The translations under genes were made by a program, and so were the position numbers. This document shows, one piece after another, positions 51,701 to 62,882 of a DNA stretch of 64,000 bases. The notes beneath the pieces were generated by a model. That model worked only from the letters and a program-made list of their open reading frames with translations. It was not told where the DNA came from and made no database searches. The stretch lies in the NCBI RefSeq assembly GCF_022458985.1, contig NC_061781.1, positions 6,807,501 to 6,871,500 on the forward strand. The letters are read 5' to 3'. The stretch's first letter is position 1; each line of letters starts with the position of its first letter. This DNA comes from Mugil cephalus (lineage: Eukaryota > Chordata > Actinopteri > Mugiliformes > Mugilidae).

Positions 51701-52971
51701 TTTGGTTGGGTTACACTATGATGTTCAATCCTTAATACTAGCACGCACAAGTATATACACTAACTATTAAGAGTTTGCACATGTCTAGGTTTTAAAAATG
51801 CAACATCACATTCATAAAATTATGAAAAGTAATCATCTAATGAGTCGTTTTCTCTGAACTCTGATCAGTTTTATGCAGCCTTGCAACCGTACCGCAGTCC
51901 CCACCTTGGCCAGAACTCTATTGAGTTGTACCGGGAGTCATATCAATCTCTCACCTACCCTGACAAGGAATGGTGAGTGACAATGTTTTTTTTTTGTTTG
52001 TTTGCTTTTGGTAACTAGTCCTGATCCATGAGCCCTTTTCCCTTTAAATTTATGGAAAAGAATTCTATGAAAATATTTGCATCAAAGCATTGTAAACTGA
52101 GAAAAAAATAATCGTGTTCTCTACTGTGTTGCAGGCAGGAGGGTGTGTGGGACAGAAAGACCATGCCTCTGTCCAACTTCATAGGGTTTCTCGAGTCTTT
52201 CTCCTTTTACCAGACTATGCTGAGGGAGGACCCAGAGAAAGCCACCAGACTCTCCCAGGACTTCTGTCAAAGGTGGGCCGCCACATACATACATCAGGGT
52301 TTGAACTATGATCAGCCATAACATTGTGACATCATGGTCGTGGTTATTTGTCAGTAGCAGTCAACATTGGTCTAAGGAAGGAAAAGCAGTGGCAAAGGCA
52401 CACAGGTGCATGAGGGGAGCAAAGGCTGGCGACGTGTGAGGCGCAAATTGCTGAAAAAGTTTGTGCAGATGTTTTGTATGTGACTGTGAACCTGCAGACC
52501 AACCAGCCAGAATGCCTCATGGGCTGTTCACATGGGCATCAGAACTAGACCATGGAGCAATGGAAGAAGGAGGCCTCGTCTGATTGATCATATCTTCTTT
52601 TTGATTCTTTGTGCATATGTGTTGCCTCGGATGTAAATCGCGGTAACATTTACATAAGATCCTCAGGTTTCCCAAAAGAGCGCTACACTGTAATGACATC
52701 TTAAATGCCCTCCACGCCACTTCTGGTCGGTTTTAATGTTGTGGCTGATCGGTGTGATAGATTTTGTGGATGACAATATGGATGATAAGAATGCATAAAA
52801 TAGTCCTGCTGGTGAGGAAAACTTTCTGGGTTGTTGTGAACTAATTACGATGTCTACCGTGTTCCTCTCCCCAGGCTGATGACTGAAATGAGGGTGACCT
52901 CTGCAGATACAGAGGTGGTGGTGGCTGTCAAGTATTACTACCTCCTGGCCTGCAAACCACAGGACGCCTGA
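48797..52971 (+). CDS. Class I SAM-dependent methyltransferase, gene B (six coding exons, 275 residues)
   Basis: A tandem paralogue of gene A, with the same presumed activity on an unknown acceptor. Exons: 48797-48907, 49013-49173, 50137-50353, 51869-51972, 52135-52272, 52875-52971. Lengths of exons 1, 2, 3 and 5 equal those of gene A exactly (111, 161, 217, 138), and all splice phases agree; exon 4 is one codon longer and exon 6 two. Motif I is VDVGCGSGQ (46-54), the strand-2 aspartate is D70 in GTDVS, and AEELPF, AFHWFD and LKPRGC lie in exon 3. All introns are GT..AG with no frameshift. The glycine of gene A's LKPGGC is arginine here. A splice acceptor ending at about 48,766 suggests an untranslated upstream exon. 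Poly(A) signal AATAAA is at 53,305-53,310. Confidence 0.92.
49340..49530. repeat. Dispersed AT-rich element in intron 2 of gene B (similar block in gene A intron 4)
   Basis: GAGCCTAAAAAAGTTGACAG, TTGTTAAAAGAATATTAGAG and a TTAATCACGATTAA-rich stretch resemble 44,200-44,330 in gene A (GAGTCTAAAAGAAAAAGATG, TGTTAAAAGAACATTAGAAA, GGGATTAATCG). The ATTAATC-rich core also recalls the ends of the hAT element at 3784. It is probably two copies of one old hAT-related repeat. Confidence 0.4.
50505..50530. repeat. (GTCT)n microsatellite in intron 3 of gene B
   Basis: Five to six tandem TCTG/GTCT units. Confidence 0.85.
52308..52756 (+). mobile_element. Tc1-like transposon remnant in intron 5 of gene B
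   Basis: Left end ATGATCAGCCATAACATTGTG and right end TTTTAATGTTGTGGCTGATCG are inverted copies of the Tc1-like terminus seen at 9.8 kb. Between them are early-to-middle transposase pieces in the plus sense: GTCTAAGGAAGGAAAAGCAG, then GGGGAGCAAAGGCTGGCGA, then 'CATCAGAACTAGACCATGGA' and GCAATGGAAGAAGGAGGCCT. Large parts are lost and no frame stays open. This copy keeps the 5' half of the gene, unlike the others here, which keep the 3' half. Confidence 0.75.
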
Positions 52972-53304
52972 GTCCTGCCACTTCCTCTGTCCTGGACAAA
53001 GTCATGGAGCTGGTTCAGGACACACAAACTCATGCTACTTTTCTGTGTGCACACGTTTCTCTGTGACGTCTGAGATGTAGCACTAGTTAGTGTCTCAGTT
53101 AGTGTAGTATTAAAAAGTATTTACTTTTAAAACTACATTTATATCTAACAGTCTTAGCTTAGCTTAGACTTGGTGAGGTTCAGATGAAATAATATTGGCA
53201 GATCGTATCCTGTGCATGTTTACTTTGCAGACATGACACTGATAATTCTATGTTTTAATTGATACCTTTTTCCCATCACATCTATTGCTGTTAAACCCAT
53301 AAAT

Positions 53305-53310
53305 AATAAA
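53305..53310 (+). terminator. Poly(A) signal of gene B
   Basis: AATAAA about 335 bases after the stop codon, in a sequence AT-rich enough to allow chance occurrence but at a typical distance. Confidence 0.5.
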
Positions 53311-53406
53311 CGTTTTAAACATTTTTAAACAAACGGGTGCCATGACTGCATCTGAATGTCTTTGCATCAAAACATTTATTGTGACATACACTGAAACATG
53401 CACTAA

Positions 53407-53745
53407 CTTGCCACTTCATTAGGCACGCTAGAACACAATCTTCAACTACTAAATCTTCAAAGATTTTTTCTGATTCTGACTCTTAGCATCACAAAGGCCA
53501 TGGTTTTCAGCATTTCGTCAAAAATAACTGAGGGAGCTGCAGATTCAGATGTGCTTTCATTTTGTTGTACTATTGAATAGAACTCGGTTGTGCCGATGTG
53601 TGTTCCTGCCCATTTTAGTCAGTGAGCTAAGTAACTGAGGGATCACACAGTTGAAAAACCTCTTTTCTGACACATGAAGGAGAATTCGGTGCAGGACCGA
53701 TTCATTACAATGCATTTGCTTTCCTTAGAGTACCTAATAAAGTTG
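53407..53745. mobile_element. Short element with Tc1-like termini
   Basis: CTTGCCACTTCATTAGGCAC at the left and AGTACCTAATAAAGTTG at the right form imperfect inverted repeats. They match the 'CATTAGGTAC..CTAATAAAG' ends of another fish Tc1-like family. No transposase sequence is recognisable inside, so it would be a non-autonomous derivative. Confidence 0.5.
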
Positions 53746-53794
53746 ATTGTATGAGGCCTGTGTGGGTGAATACAATGTTGATTATTTTAGTCTT

Positions 53795-54035
53795 TTTGAA
53801 ATGAAGGGAAATAGTTTTCTGGGTGGAGTTTGCATGTTCTCCATGTGTCTGCGTGCATGCTCGTTAGGTTAATTGGTGACTCTAAATTGACTTGAGGTGT
53901 GTGTGTGATTGCAAATGGTTGTCTGTCTCTGTGTTAGCCCTGTGATAGAGTGGAAACCACTGACAGCTGGGATAGGCTCCAGCAACCACCACAACTCTAG
54001 TTAGGATAGGTGGTAGTAGAAGATTAGATGTGATG
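53795..54035 (-). repeat. Abundant fish dispersed repeat, copy 2
   Basis: Reverse-orientation partner of 43,125-43,445: GGAGTTTGCATGTTCTCC, GTTAATTGGTGACTCTAAAT, AGCCCTGTGATAGAGTGGAA and CAGCTGGGATAGGCTCCAGC occur in the inverse order. Confidence 0.65.
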
Positions 54036-54039
54036 AGGT

Positions 54040-55640
54040 TGTTGGGTAAACTTCCACTAGAGGGAGATATTGGATTAAACATCCCACTGATTGCTTTACT
54101 GAACACAGGTCAGCTTCCTCTCTTTTTATGCAGGTAGACATAAAGACAGCATGCAATCTCACAGGTTTCAGGTTTATGGCCCAGCCGCAATCCCAAAGTC
54201 TCTGGTGACAGGTTATGGGAGGGAAAGAAACTCTATCACTTTTACCAGGAGGTGTAAACGGAACCCACTGGATTGCTCTCTAACTGTCGGTGTGTTGATG
54301 TACTTCTGAGTTTCGACGAACGTTGTGTGAATGTTGAGCGGCGGATTTTCCCGAATCTAGTCTGTGGGAGAATCTCGGTGAGATTGTTGAAGTTGCCGCC
54401 ATTGTCCACAGTTTCACAAGGACAACTACTTAACAATTCACAATGCACAATCAACTCCTGCTGATCTGACTTTGTGGACTAACGTGCTTGGATTTTGTTA
54501 AGCAAAAGGGTTTCGTGTTTTAAAGAGCTCTGCTCAGCACAAATTATCAGCTGTCTACGCTGCAGACATTTGGACAGAATTCTTCGTTAGACTTACAGAG
54601 TTTATCATTGACCATGACTGTTATCCTTAATCAGCCTCTGTTTTAAAATCTGAATCTCATTCCACGCTAGAGACATGAATTACAAGGAAACTATAGTGTT
54701 GCTCAAAAGTGTTCAACTGTCAGTACTTTTGTGCTATTGGTGTAGATGTTAGAGTGACTCAGTGTCCTCGCTTGACTTTCAGGTCTTTGAGTGGGCGTCT
54801 CTGTTTTATCTGTACTCGGTAGCACAGAAGCAGAACATCCGTTTATCTTTTGTGAGGTACTTCGGGGTTTTTGAACTCTGACCCGCTGCTTTGCAGCGAA
54901 CCCGCCTGGTAATTCGGAGGAGTTTTCGTGTGGGCGTAGTTTTGTAATAGACAGTGTTGCTGATCAAAAGGAATAGTTGTAGCTAGCGCAGGTTTCTTGT
55001 GTTTCCTCTCTTCTTTTGGCCTGAATGCAGTGCAGTCCATGGTGATATTGGTATGGAGGTGCGAAGGAAAAGGTGCCAGAAAAATATATTTAACCTTCAC
55101 AGTTTAGTTGTCATATTCTTTACAGTCTTTACTGTTTTCATAATGTTTCTTATTCACACTGTAATAACTTTGTAAATAACTTGTAACTTTTTTATTTTAA
55201 CTTAACAACAGTCTAACTAATTTTAACTGAGACACAATCCAAACCAAGGCTACATTCAACAATGTTTGTTGCATTCAGATCATTGTCGGCAAAATGAATG
55301 AATGCATGATTGCAGATGAAATCGATCTCTGTCCTCCTTTGCCGTCAGATCTATTCTCACAAGCTGCTTTGCAAGGTTCATCTTATTAAGTCAGTTCATT
55401 TTTTAATTGAATAACTGTTTTCGAAACATGTTTTTTAATCCTCCCTTTTAGTCTCTTCCCCTTCATGTGCTGTCTGTCTGAGGTTTATATGAGGAATACA
55501 TACTCGGGCAGATTGCTATGTGAGGGTTGGTTTTTATGACGTGTTGTACTTTCTGTCTGTGATTAAGTGGTTGAGAGGATGCCGTTTGTCGATTGTTCTA
55601 TCATACATTTGTAGTTTGGACATGCATACGATCCCATTTT
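54040..55640. other. Non-coding stretch, no gene recognised
   Basis: No exon, RNA gene or clear element recognised. Confidence 0.4.
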
Positions 55641-55659
55641 TTGTTTTTTGCACAAGGGT

Positions 55660-55835
55660 GGCATCACTTGAAACAGGTGGTCAACAGCACTGGGGTTCCA
55701 CAGGGCACAGTCCTCTCCCCCTTCCTCTTCACTGTCTACACCGTGCACCTCTACCAAACAGAGTCCTGGCCCCTTCAGAAGTTTTCTGATGACTTGGCGG
55801 TAGTAGGATGTATCAGGGGAACATGGTGGCACAAT
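55660..55835 (+). pseudogene. LINE reverse-transcriptase fragment (Rex1/L2 group)
   Basis: The plus frame reads NSTGVPQGTVLSPFLFTVYT and then, about 15 residues on, QKFSDDLAVVGCI. These are the two palm motifs of non-LTR reverse transcriptases: the 'GxPQGxxLSPxLF' block and the catalytic x-DD block, here as FSDD. The coding match stops abruptly on both sides, so this is a short broken piece. The second aspartate pair is present but the rest of the enzyme is gone, so it is non-functional. Confidence 0.8.
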
Positions 55836-55923
55836 TATCCTTATTTTATTTTTTGGTAAAAAAAAATCACTTTGGACCAACTGAATGAAGTTTCAAGAGT
55901 CTGTCCAAAAGGTGTTTAAAAAA

Positions 55924-56276
55924 AGACAACTGGACTTGTGGAGTTTCTTGAAGATGTTTCACCACTCACCTGAGTAGCTTCTTCGATTTTAAGAGACTCG
56001 TGGGAAGTTGAGGTTTCAATGGGAAACTCTGTAAAAACCCATCAGAAACTTGCTTGACTTGTTTCTGTAAGAACCAGAAACTGGTGTCACTAATTGCAAT
56101 TAACGGCTGGATACTTACCTGTTGTGCCTAAACCACTTTCCCTATAAATGGTATGAATGGTTTTACCTGCAGAGTTTTCCTATTTAAATCTCAACTTCCC
56201 ACCAGTCTCTTAGAACTGAAGAAGCTACTCGGATGAGCGGCAAAACGTCTTCAAGAGACACAAGTCCGGTTGCCCT
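55924..56276. mobile_element. Foldback element with long inverted arms, copy 2
   Basis: The left arm 55,924-56,036 (GACAACTGGACTTGTGGAG, TTTCTTGAAGATGTTTCACC, GAGTAGCTTCTTCG) is the imperfect reverse complement of the right arm 56,164-56,276 (AGTCTCTTAGAACTGAAG, AAGCTACTCGGATGAG, ACGTCTTCAAGAGACACAAG). Arms are about 113 bases around a central segment of about 127. There is no open frame. The family is shared with gene A intron 3. Confidence 0.75.
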
Positions 56277-56279
56277 TTG

Positions 56280-58590
56280 AGCTCATGACTGAGAACCTTG
56301 GACAGTCTGCCTCCCGTACAATTCATGCCACTCTGGCTCAGCTCCCCACACCATCTTTTAATAAAATAATAAGGAAGTAGTGTCAGGCGTCGCACTGAAA
56401 GGATAAGAAAATAAACTTCTTTTCATGTCTGAACATACAGAAATGAGTTAGGGCTCATTTGAATGCTCATTTGTTTCAGTCAGAAAATACACTCTTTACG
56501 TCAGTGGCACCAGGCTCTGTTAGTAAATCTCGTTGTGTTCGAAAACTGCACAGAGAGCTGAACCACCTTCAAACCAAGAGAGTCGCTCTGTCAAACAGAG
56601 GATGTGGCGGCTGCTCTACAGGTGTTTCTGTCTCCATGGCCAAAGTCTGTGGCACAACTATGTGTTAAAAGTAGAAAGCTATTTTATCTCTTCTTTAACT
56701 TGATTTAGATATTTTATGAATAATACATGCGTGTATGCTGCCTGTGAGATCACTTTAGTTACTGTGAGGCCCTTTAAGTACTTATTAAGCTGGGGAAGTA
56801 GAAACGCTGCGGTGCTCTGTCATTTGTTCTGATTTGAGGCAGATTTGCTTTCCGTTGATTTGAATGGTAATGATCAAGTCATTGCGGACTTTGGGAACAT
56901 CTATTAATCATCTCTTTTCCACATCCATAATCATTTGAAATGGAGCACTGCTCTAAATGGCTGATGTGGCAATAAAAACTGGGCTGCCTGAGTGGAGAAT
57001 CATACAGCACAAAATGGGATTAGTATCATTATGACATGAGCATTAGTCATGTTCTTGCAGAGAACTTTTATTCTTTAAACTGGGGAGACACTGCTCACAT
57101 CTGGGTCATTTGGTCCAGTGGGGAGAGCAAACCCCCAGGTGTAATGCTGTGTTTCTACATGATTAAGATTGGAGCCACTGGGGCAACTGTCACGACCGCT
57201 GCGGTCGTACTCTGATCTGAATTGACAGCCAGACGTGATTTTAATTTGTATTCCCAGTAACAGCACTGTCATTTTTTTGTTCGTTTTCCTTTCAATATAA
57301 ACTAAGCGATCTACCGCCATCATCATGTCAAATTTTTAATTTGTTCCGCGTTGTGGTTTGTAATGAAACTTCTGCAAAAATAAAGACATTCACATCAGCC
57401 ACAGCTGTGCTTTGTGCTCAGTGCCAATTAGCAACTGATTAGCGTGTTAATTAGCTAAGAGAGTGAAGGTTTCTTTCGTGCAGCTGGCCTCCCAAGTCAC
57501 AACGTCAGACATGAATGAACAAACAACGTACCACAGCGAACATTTCTCTTGGTCTAGGAGACGTCAACACGTTTTAAACGCACTAGGAAAAGGGTATAAT
57601 CTGTAAAAACAAATCTGGGGAAGCGGACACATCCCTCCCTTAAAAGAGCCGTTGATTCTGATGTGTCAGCTTCAATGGCCTGAAAAGACATCAACCATGC
57701 TGTGCCGCTGGTGAAGGACAAAGACAAGAGGGAAGGAGGGACATGACAGTTCAAGATACTGGACACAAACTTAGCACGCGCCCCGAGTGCCGGATGAGTC
57801 ATCAACATTTTTAGATATTTTTAAGAAAATGAAAAGCTATCAAATACAAAATGACAAAGTGTGTCAATTTAAAAGAGAAAAAAAGAGAAAGTTAATCTGA
57901 GAAGTTTCCAGCAGAAAATCCTTGTGTTTTTCCATATTCAGAAGATATTCAACATTCAAAGCTAAATTCAGATGACATACCTGGTGTAAGGAAGTCTAAA
58001 ATTATATCTGAATGTTATTCCAAAGTTATATCCCTGGTCCGTTTTGACCAACAGAAAAGTTTTTTGTAGAGAGCTACGAAATCATTGACTTCTGTAAACA
58101 ACTTCTTCTTCATCACCTATGAAAACTCCAGGTTTCATATGAATCAAATAACTAACTAACTAAATAGATTGTTTTCGGTTTTGCTTTTTAAATTAAAAAT
58201 CAAACACTTTTAAATCTAAATCTAACACCACAAAGTACATGGAACTATTGAGCTTGAGTGGGAGCCACCAGACTAGAGGCATACTGAGGTAACAGATGGG
58301 GCAGGAACCTTGTCCTGACATCTTCTGCTGAGCAGATTTGTTTGGATTTCAATGGTGTCTATTTACAATGTTGTTGTTCAGCGTGCAGCCATCCATTAGC
58401 AACACACACAGACCCTAATAAGTTTGTTAGAAATATTCCTAAAAGGCCAGATGGGGGAAACTGATGTTGTAACCTTTTGCTGTCACATGATATCATGGAG
58501 ATGTGTATAACTACCATGCCACTTAAGACATATTTAGTCAGTTAACGCTGTGAAGTCACCTATTAGCGTTAAGACTGAGAAAAGAAGTAA
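56280..58590. other. Non-coding stretch, no gene recognised
   Basis: No exon is recognised. Two sub-stretches, 56,905-57,000 and 57,410-57,490, look unique and contain several TAAT/ATTA homeodomain-type cores. Confidence 0.4.
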
Positions 58591-58594
58591 GCTG

Positions 58595-58810
58595 TCCATC
58601 ATCAAAATTGCCGTGCCAACCGCTCTGAAGCAGTCCTGTGGAACTATGAGTGTTGAGAAAATTAGTACATTGTGCAATCCACAGATGAATTAATCAAACA
58701 AAAGGGAGGTCATCGATAACGCGGCTCTGTGTGGGTCCACTCTTGGACCGTACTGCGCCGACTCTGGATCCAAACGTGCAAGGTGGTGCCTCCAGTTTTG
58801 CCAGGTATCC
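58595..58810. repeat. Dispersed repeat, copy 2 (partner at 15.5 kb)
   Basis: Diverged copy of 15,475-15,760 in the same orientation: TTGCCGTGCCAACCGCTCTG, GTCCTGTGGAACTATGAG, AATTAATCAAACAAA, GCGGCTCTGTGTGGG, CTTGGACCGTACTG, CGACTCTGG. Confidence 0.6.
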
Positions 58811-60868
58811 CCGGGAATCCCCAGACCAGGATTTATAGGGCTTTCAGTCCAGTGATCATACAGTCCTGAGTCCACTCATCTAAACACCAGGCCACAGCTC
58901 CTCCCCATCATCTTAGACCTGGTTGTTGGTTGCAGCAGACCAAACCTAAAAATGGTCCAATAGCAGTCTGAGGCCAGGTCTGCTTGGGTTTAATTTCTGA
59001 CGTGTCTGCAGGTTAGACTGCAGTCATCAAAGCCGTTAATGACTTTAAGGCTAGACGTTACTGAATCATCTAATGACTGTTGGCAGCGGTACCAATATGG
59101 CTTCCAATCAGTCCACAATAAAGCAGCAAAGTCAATTCAGTTTCCATTTTAGTAGTCATTTATTGCATAATTATTGAAATCAATTTTGGTTTGCTGGTCT
59201 CTGCATTAAATGATCCAGTTCGTGTATTTATCTGTTGAGGATTTTTATATTTTAAGCACTGATCGCCACATCTAGGAAGCAGGATGTTCGCTCCATTGAG
59301 TATTTTATTACTTGCTCGAACTCTGACTCATTGAGGTTCGTAGAAGTTGAAACTACTTATCCAGTGGTATCATTAGCAGTCATCGTGGTCTGCATTTATG
59401 CGAACTGTTGGCTAAGATACTCGGAGCTGAAATAAATAAACATATAATTCTTTGTCTGAGCAATTTGCACAGAGCTGCTAAACACAACAGTAGGTGATTT
59501 GTCTCGTTTAGGTAATGCGCTTCGATGCCTTGAGATTCGTCATTTGTTTGTTACCAATAAAATAAATAGTCTACATTTTTATTGTGGATCAAATTGCTTT
59601 AAATTTATATTGGGGGAAATAAAACTATGAATCTTGTTACATTTCTGTTTAGTTTTACGTCAACATTATAAATGTGCAAGACAAACAACCAGATGTGATC
59701 ATTAGTATTCTGTTTTTGTTTCTTTTTGTTTTCTTGTACGCCGTCCTGTATATAGATCACATTCATATCAAAGTCAGTCTTTGCACAACAAGGGAATGGC
59801 AACTGCCTCAGCTGGGCTCAAATTGCCCAAATTAGTTTGGTGCATAAATTACATAAGTATATTTTTATGCACTGTCAGTAGTGTACACAACACATCTCGT
59901 CGTCTCATTTTAAGAGCCACTCAAAATATTTGTGCAATCCTTTCCATGATTGAAATTAGCTGCGTGACTGAATCTGAGCCATGGGAGGGAGATGAAGGTG
60001 AAAGCGCAAGATGTGTTCAATGCCTTCAAGATAACATAAACCCCTACTAACATGTTTGCATTCAGTCAGCGTTCAGGCATCACATCTGCTGTTTGGCTTT
60101 AGGTGAATATTTTCCAAGTCACCGTCGGGCGGCAAGCATCAAAGTTGACAGAAGTTAATTAATCTTTTTCAAGATAAAAGATTAACGGAAGTCTGAGATT
60201 CCTTGTGACATCTCGACTGTCACTTAATTGTCCCCTTTGGGTAGAAAAACCACAACAAACTTAGATTTGAACCCCCCTCATTACTCAGTTGGTGAGGCAG
60301 AGGACCCAGAAGTGACAGTAATGATTTATTTCATGGTACGTGCCTTCTATTACACGACTGTCGCTTCTATGGGTCGTTTAAGGAGAAGGAAGTTTTATTT
60401 GTGTATTTCTGTGTAATGGTAACAACAGCACTCCTGCCCGTACATACCGATGCGGGCTAGGCTTTGTCCTCACTCGACGCCTCTCGAATAACACAAGCAA
60501 CCACATGAAGTGGAGTGAGTGAACACATTGTCAAAGGGGAAAATCCTTTGGACTATGAACAATGCAGAAACCCCAATGGCTAACACCTGTCTAAATAGAT
60601 GTGGATGAAATACAGTATAATCGCTGGCGCCAAGATTAATAGGCTCCTCTTTTTTAAAACCTTCATCTAACCAGACAGGTCAGTCGAGAGCATTTTCTTG
60701 TTTACAGTGACAGCCCCCCCCCCCATACTCCTAGGCCAATATCATCTGGCCGAGTGAATCACAGTTTTACTTCAGGACTTTGGATTTGCTTCAAGTGGTG
60801 AATGAGCTGTTCTGTGAGATGGCGAGTTGTACATTCCACAACTGGTGCTTTTTGTGTATGTGCGTCTG
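58811..60868. other. Non-coding stretch, no gene recognised
   Basis: No exon or RNA gene seen. Open frames in this stretch are short and unrecognised. Confidence 0.4.
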
Positions 60869-61402
60869 CACCGATTACACATAACATTATAACCACCTTC
60901 CTAATATTGTGTGTCCCTTGTGCCTCCAAAACAGCTGTTACTCATCAGAGAATGGACATGGGTCTTCTGAGGGTGTCCTGTGGTGTCTGACAACAGGATT
61001 TTGTTAGTGGGGGTCTTTGGGTCCTATGGGTTGAAGGGAGGGAGGGGGCTCTGTGGATCATCCCACAGATACTTGATCAGTTTGAGATCTAGTGAATTTG
61101 GACGGTAGTTCAACACCTTGTGCTGTTAATCCATCAAAGAACTATGTTTGTGCTATGTTTTTCTTAGTTGTTCCTAAAGCTTTTGTGTGTCTGTTTCAGC
61201 CCCCATCCTGTTGGGGATGGCTGCTGCCATTAAGGAGTGTCATTCTATATGGTAGGGGCGCCTGGTCTGCCCTCGGTGGGTGGACTTGGCATTCATGACC
61301 TGAATACCACATGAATGAATACCAGGTCCAAAAAACATTGTATTGCCAGAAGATGGGCAATGTTACTCACTTTTCCTGCCAGTGGTTGGCTCATTGGTGT
61401 AT
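60868..61402 (-). mobile_element. Tc1-like transposon with both ends, internally deleted
   Basis: The left end TGCACCGATTACACATAACA runs into TTATAACCACC, and the right end CCAGTGGTTGGCTCATTGG into TGTA; both match terminal repeats of a fish Tc1-like family. Inside, minus-strand late-transposase sequence resembles 34.0 kb and the inverse of 9.8 kb (for example 'TCTGTGGATCATCCCACAG', GATACTTGATCAGTTTGAG). At about 535 bp against about 1.3-1.6 kb for full Tc1-like elements, it lacks the catalytic gene. It would have needed transposase from elsewhere. Confidence 0.8.
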
Positions 61403-61715
61403 ATGACTTAGGCATTCAGTTTTCAATGGTTTACCAGACTACAGTAGCTATTGTTGTAAAATAATTCACCTTAATGGGAGAATAAACGTATATTTCAGTG
61501 CCTGACTGGTACACAGGACAATTATACTTATAATTATACAAATCATATATATATATATATTATAACCACATTATTGATATATATATAGAGAGAGAGGGAA
61601 TAATGACTCCAAATAAATAATATAAGTAAAAGTATTAACATTTGCTAAAAAATATATATATATTATTGTTATTATATTCATACATTATTTTTTCAAACTC
61701 GAACCTTCTGCCGTG
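61403..61715. other. AT-rich DNA with (TA)n runs
   Basis: Several TA-dinucleotide tracts (61,546-61,562; 61,576-61,586; 61,652-61,664) and a short (AG)n run at 61,586-61,597. No gene seen. Confidence 0.6.
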
Positions 61716-61719
61716 CGGA

Positions 61720-62112
61720 ACTATTTATCCGCTCTCGTGTCCGCCCGGACGACAATAACGAAAGGCATTCCCCGCACTTCCGTTGCCCATGACACCGGAG
61801 CGAAGTTCTGACAGCTGATTTTCAAATCAGTTTACATCCACTCCGACGCCCCAGACGACCCGTTCTTGCGGTTATTTGGAGTCGGACGTGGCCGCTGTGA
61901 CTCCCCGCTGGACTCGCAGACGGCGCCTTGGACGGAGGAGTGCCGGTTATGGTGTAGCACGGAGGGCTAGCTCTGAGACAGCAGGTAACAGGCAGCGCTC
62001 AGATAAGCCACGGTCTAAAAGCTGGCCGGCGCAGACACTTGGTCAACAACTTCAGCTTGCTTACACGCCCATTAAGACTAGTGACACGACCCTGGTCGGT
62101 CACCCGCTTTGA
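61720..62112 (+). promoter_or_regulatory. CpG-rich candidate promoter and untranslated first exon
   Basis: This short region is sharply CG-rich after AT-rich flanks. It has GCACTTCCGTTGCCC (an ETS-type CTTCCG core) near 61,773 and an ACGACAATAACGAAAG block. A reasonable splice donor, GACAGCAG|GTAACA, lies at 61,985. That fits a TATA-less vertebrate promoter with a first non-coding exon on the plus strand, whose gene would lie beyond the window. An open frame runs to 62,112 but has no ATG of its own. Promoter identity is inference. Confidence 0.4.
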
Positions 62113-62384
62113 GCAAGGGATACCTCTGAACTGGGGCAGGTGTAAAGGTCGGACACTGGGTTCATCTGGCCGTGGTTAGCGGCGGTGGCGATTTGTTGTT
62201 AACAGCAACTTGTCAAGCTAACGGAGCAGTAAAGTTTTAGCCTGAATCCAAAATGTATCTCACTCCTCCCCTTTGACCTAGAGTTAGCCTCTGCTCTTGT
62301 AACTCAACTGGCTCGCCGTAGTTTATACCAACCGTTGATTACATGTTCAATTTAAACTTAATAACCAAGCTACACTGATTTTAG
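62113..62384. other. Unassigned DNA between CpG-rich patch and LINE
   Basis: Nothing recognised. Confidence 0.4.
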
Positions 62385-62882
62385 TGATCAGATTCAGATA
62401 GATACTTTATTGTCATCGCGTGATATTTGCTTTTACAGCCCGTACACATAGCACATATAAGCACATACAACATATAACAGTCAAGCTTTACTTGTGGTTT
62501 TTAAGAGTGTATTTTATGTGCAACTAAGCTACTGTGACCAAGCAATTTTCCTTGTGGATCATTAAAGTCTGTCCTGGTCCAAATATCACAAATATCACAC
62601 CAGTAACATGAGAGACACGGTGACGAGTGAGACACATGGGTTGAGGGGATGGCAGGGGTCCATGTGCTATATTGTCAGTGCTTTCCGGGAGTTGGCAGTG
62701 TGTAAATTGGGAGTATGAAGGTCATTATTTTGGGAGATGTTAAGTAGCTCTTTCCTATCGATGATGGGGACCACGGTGAAGTGACAGGTGGCAGGGTGCA
62801 TGATGATTGGTTCAATAATGCTGTGGTACAGAAGGAGTAGAAAGTGGGGCTTAACAGGTAGGGATGTATGGATGGCATAGAA

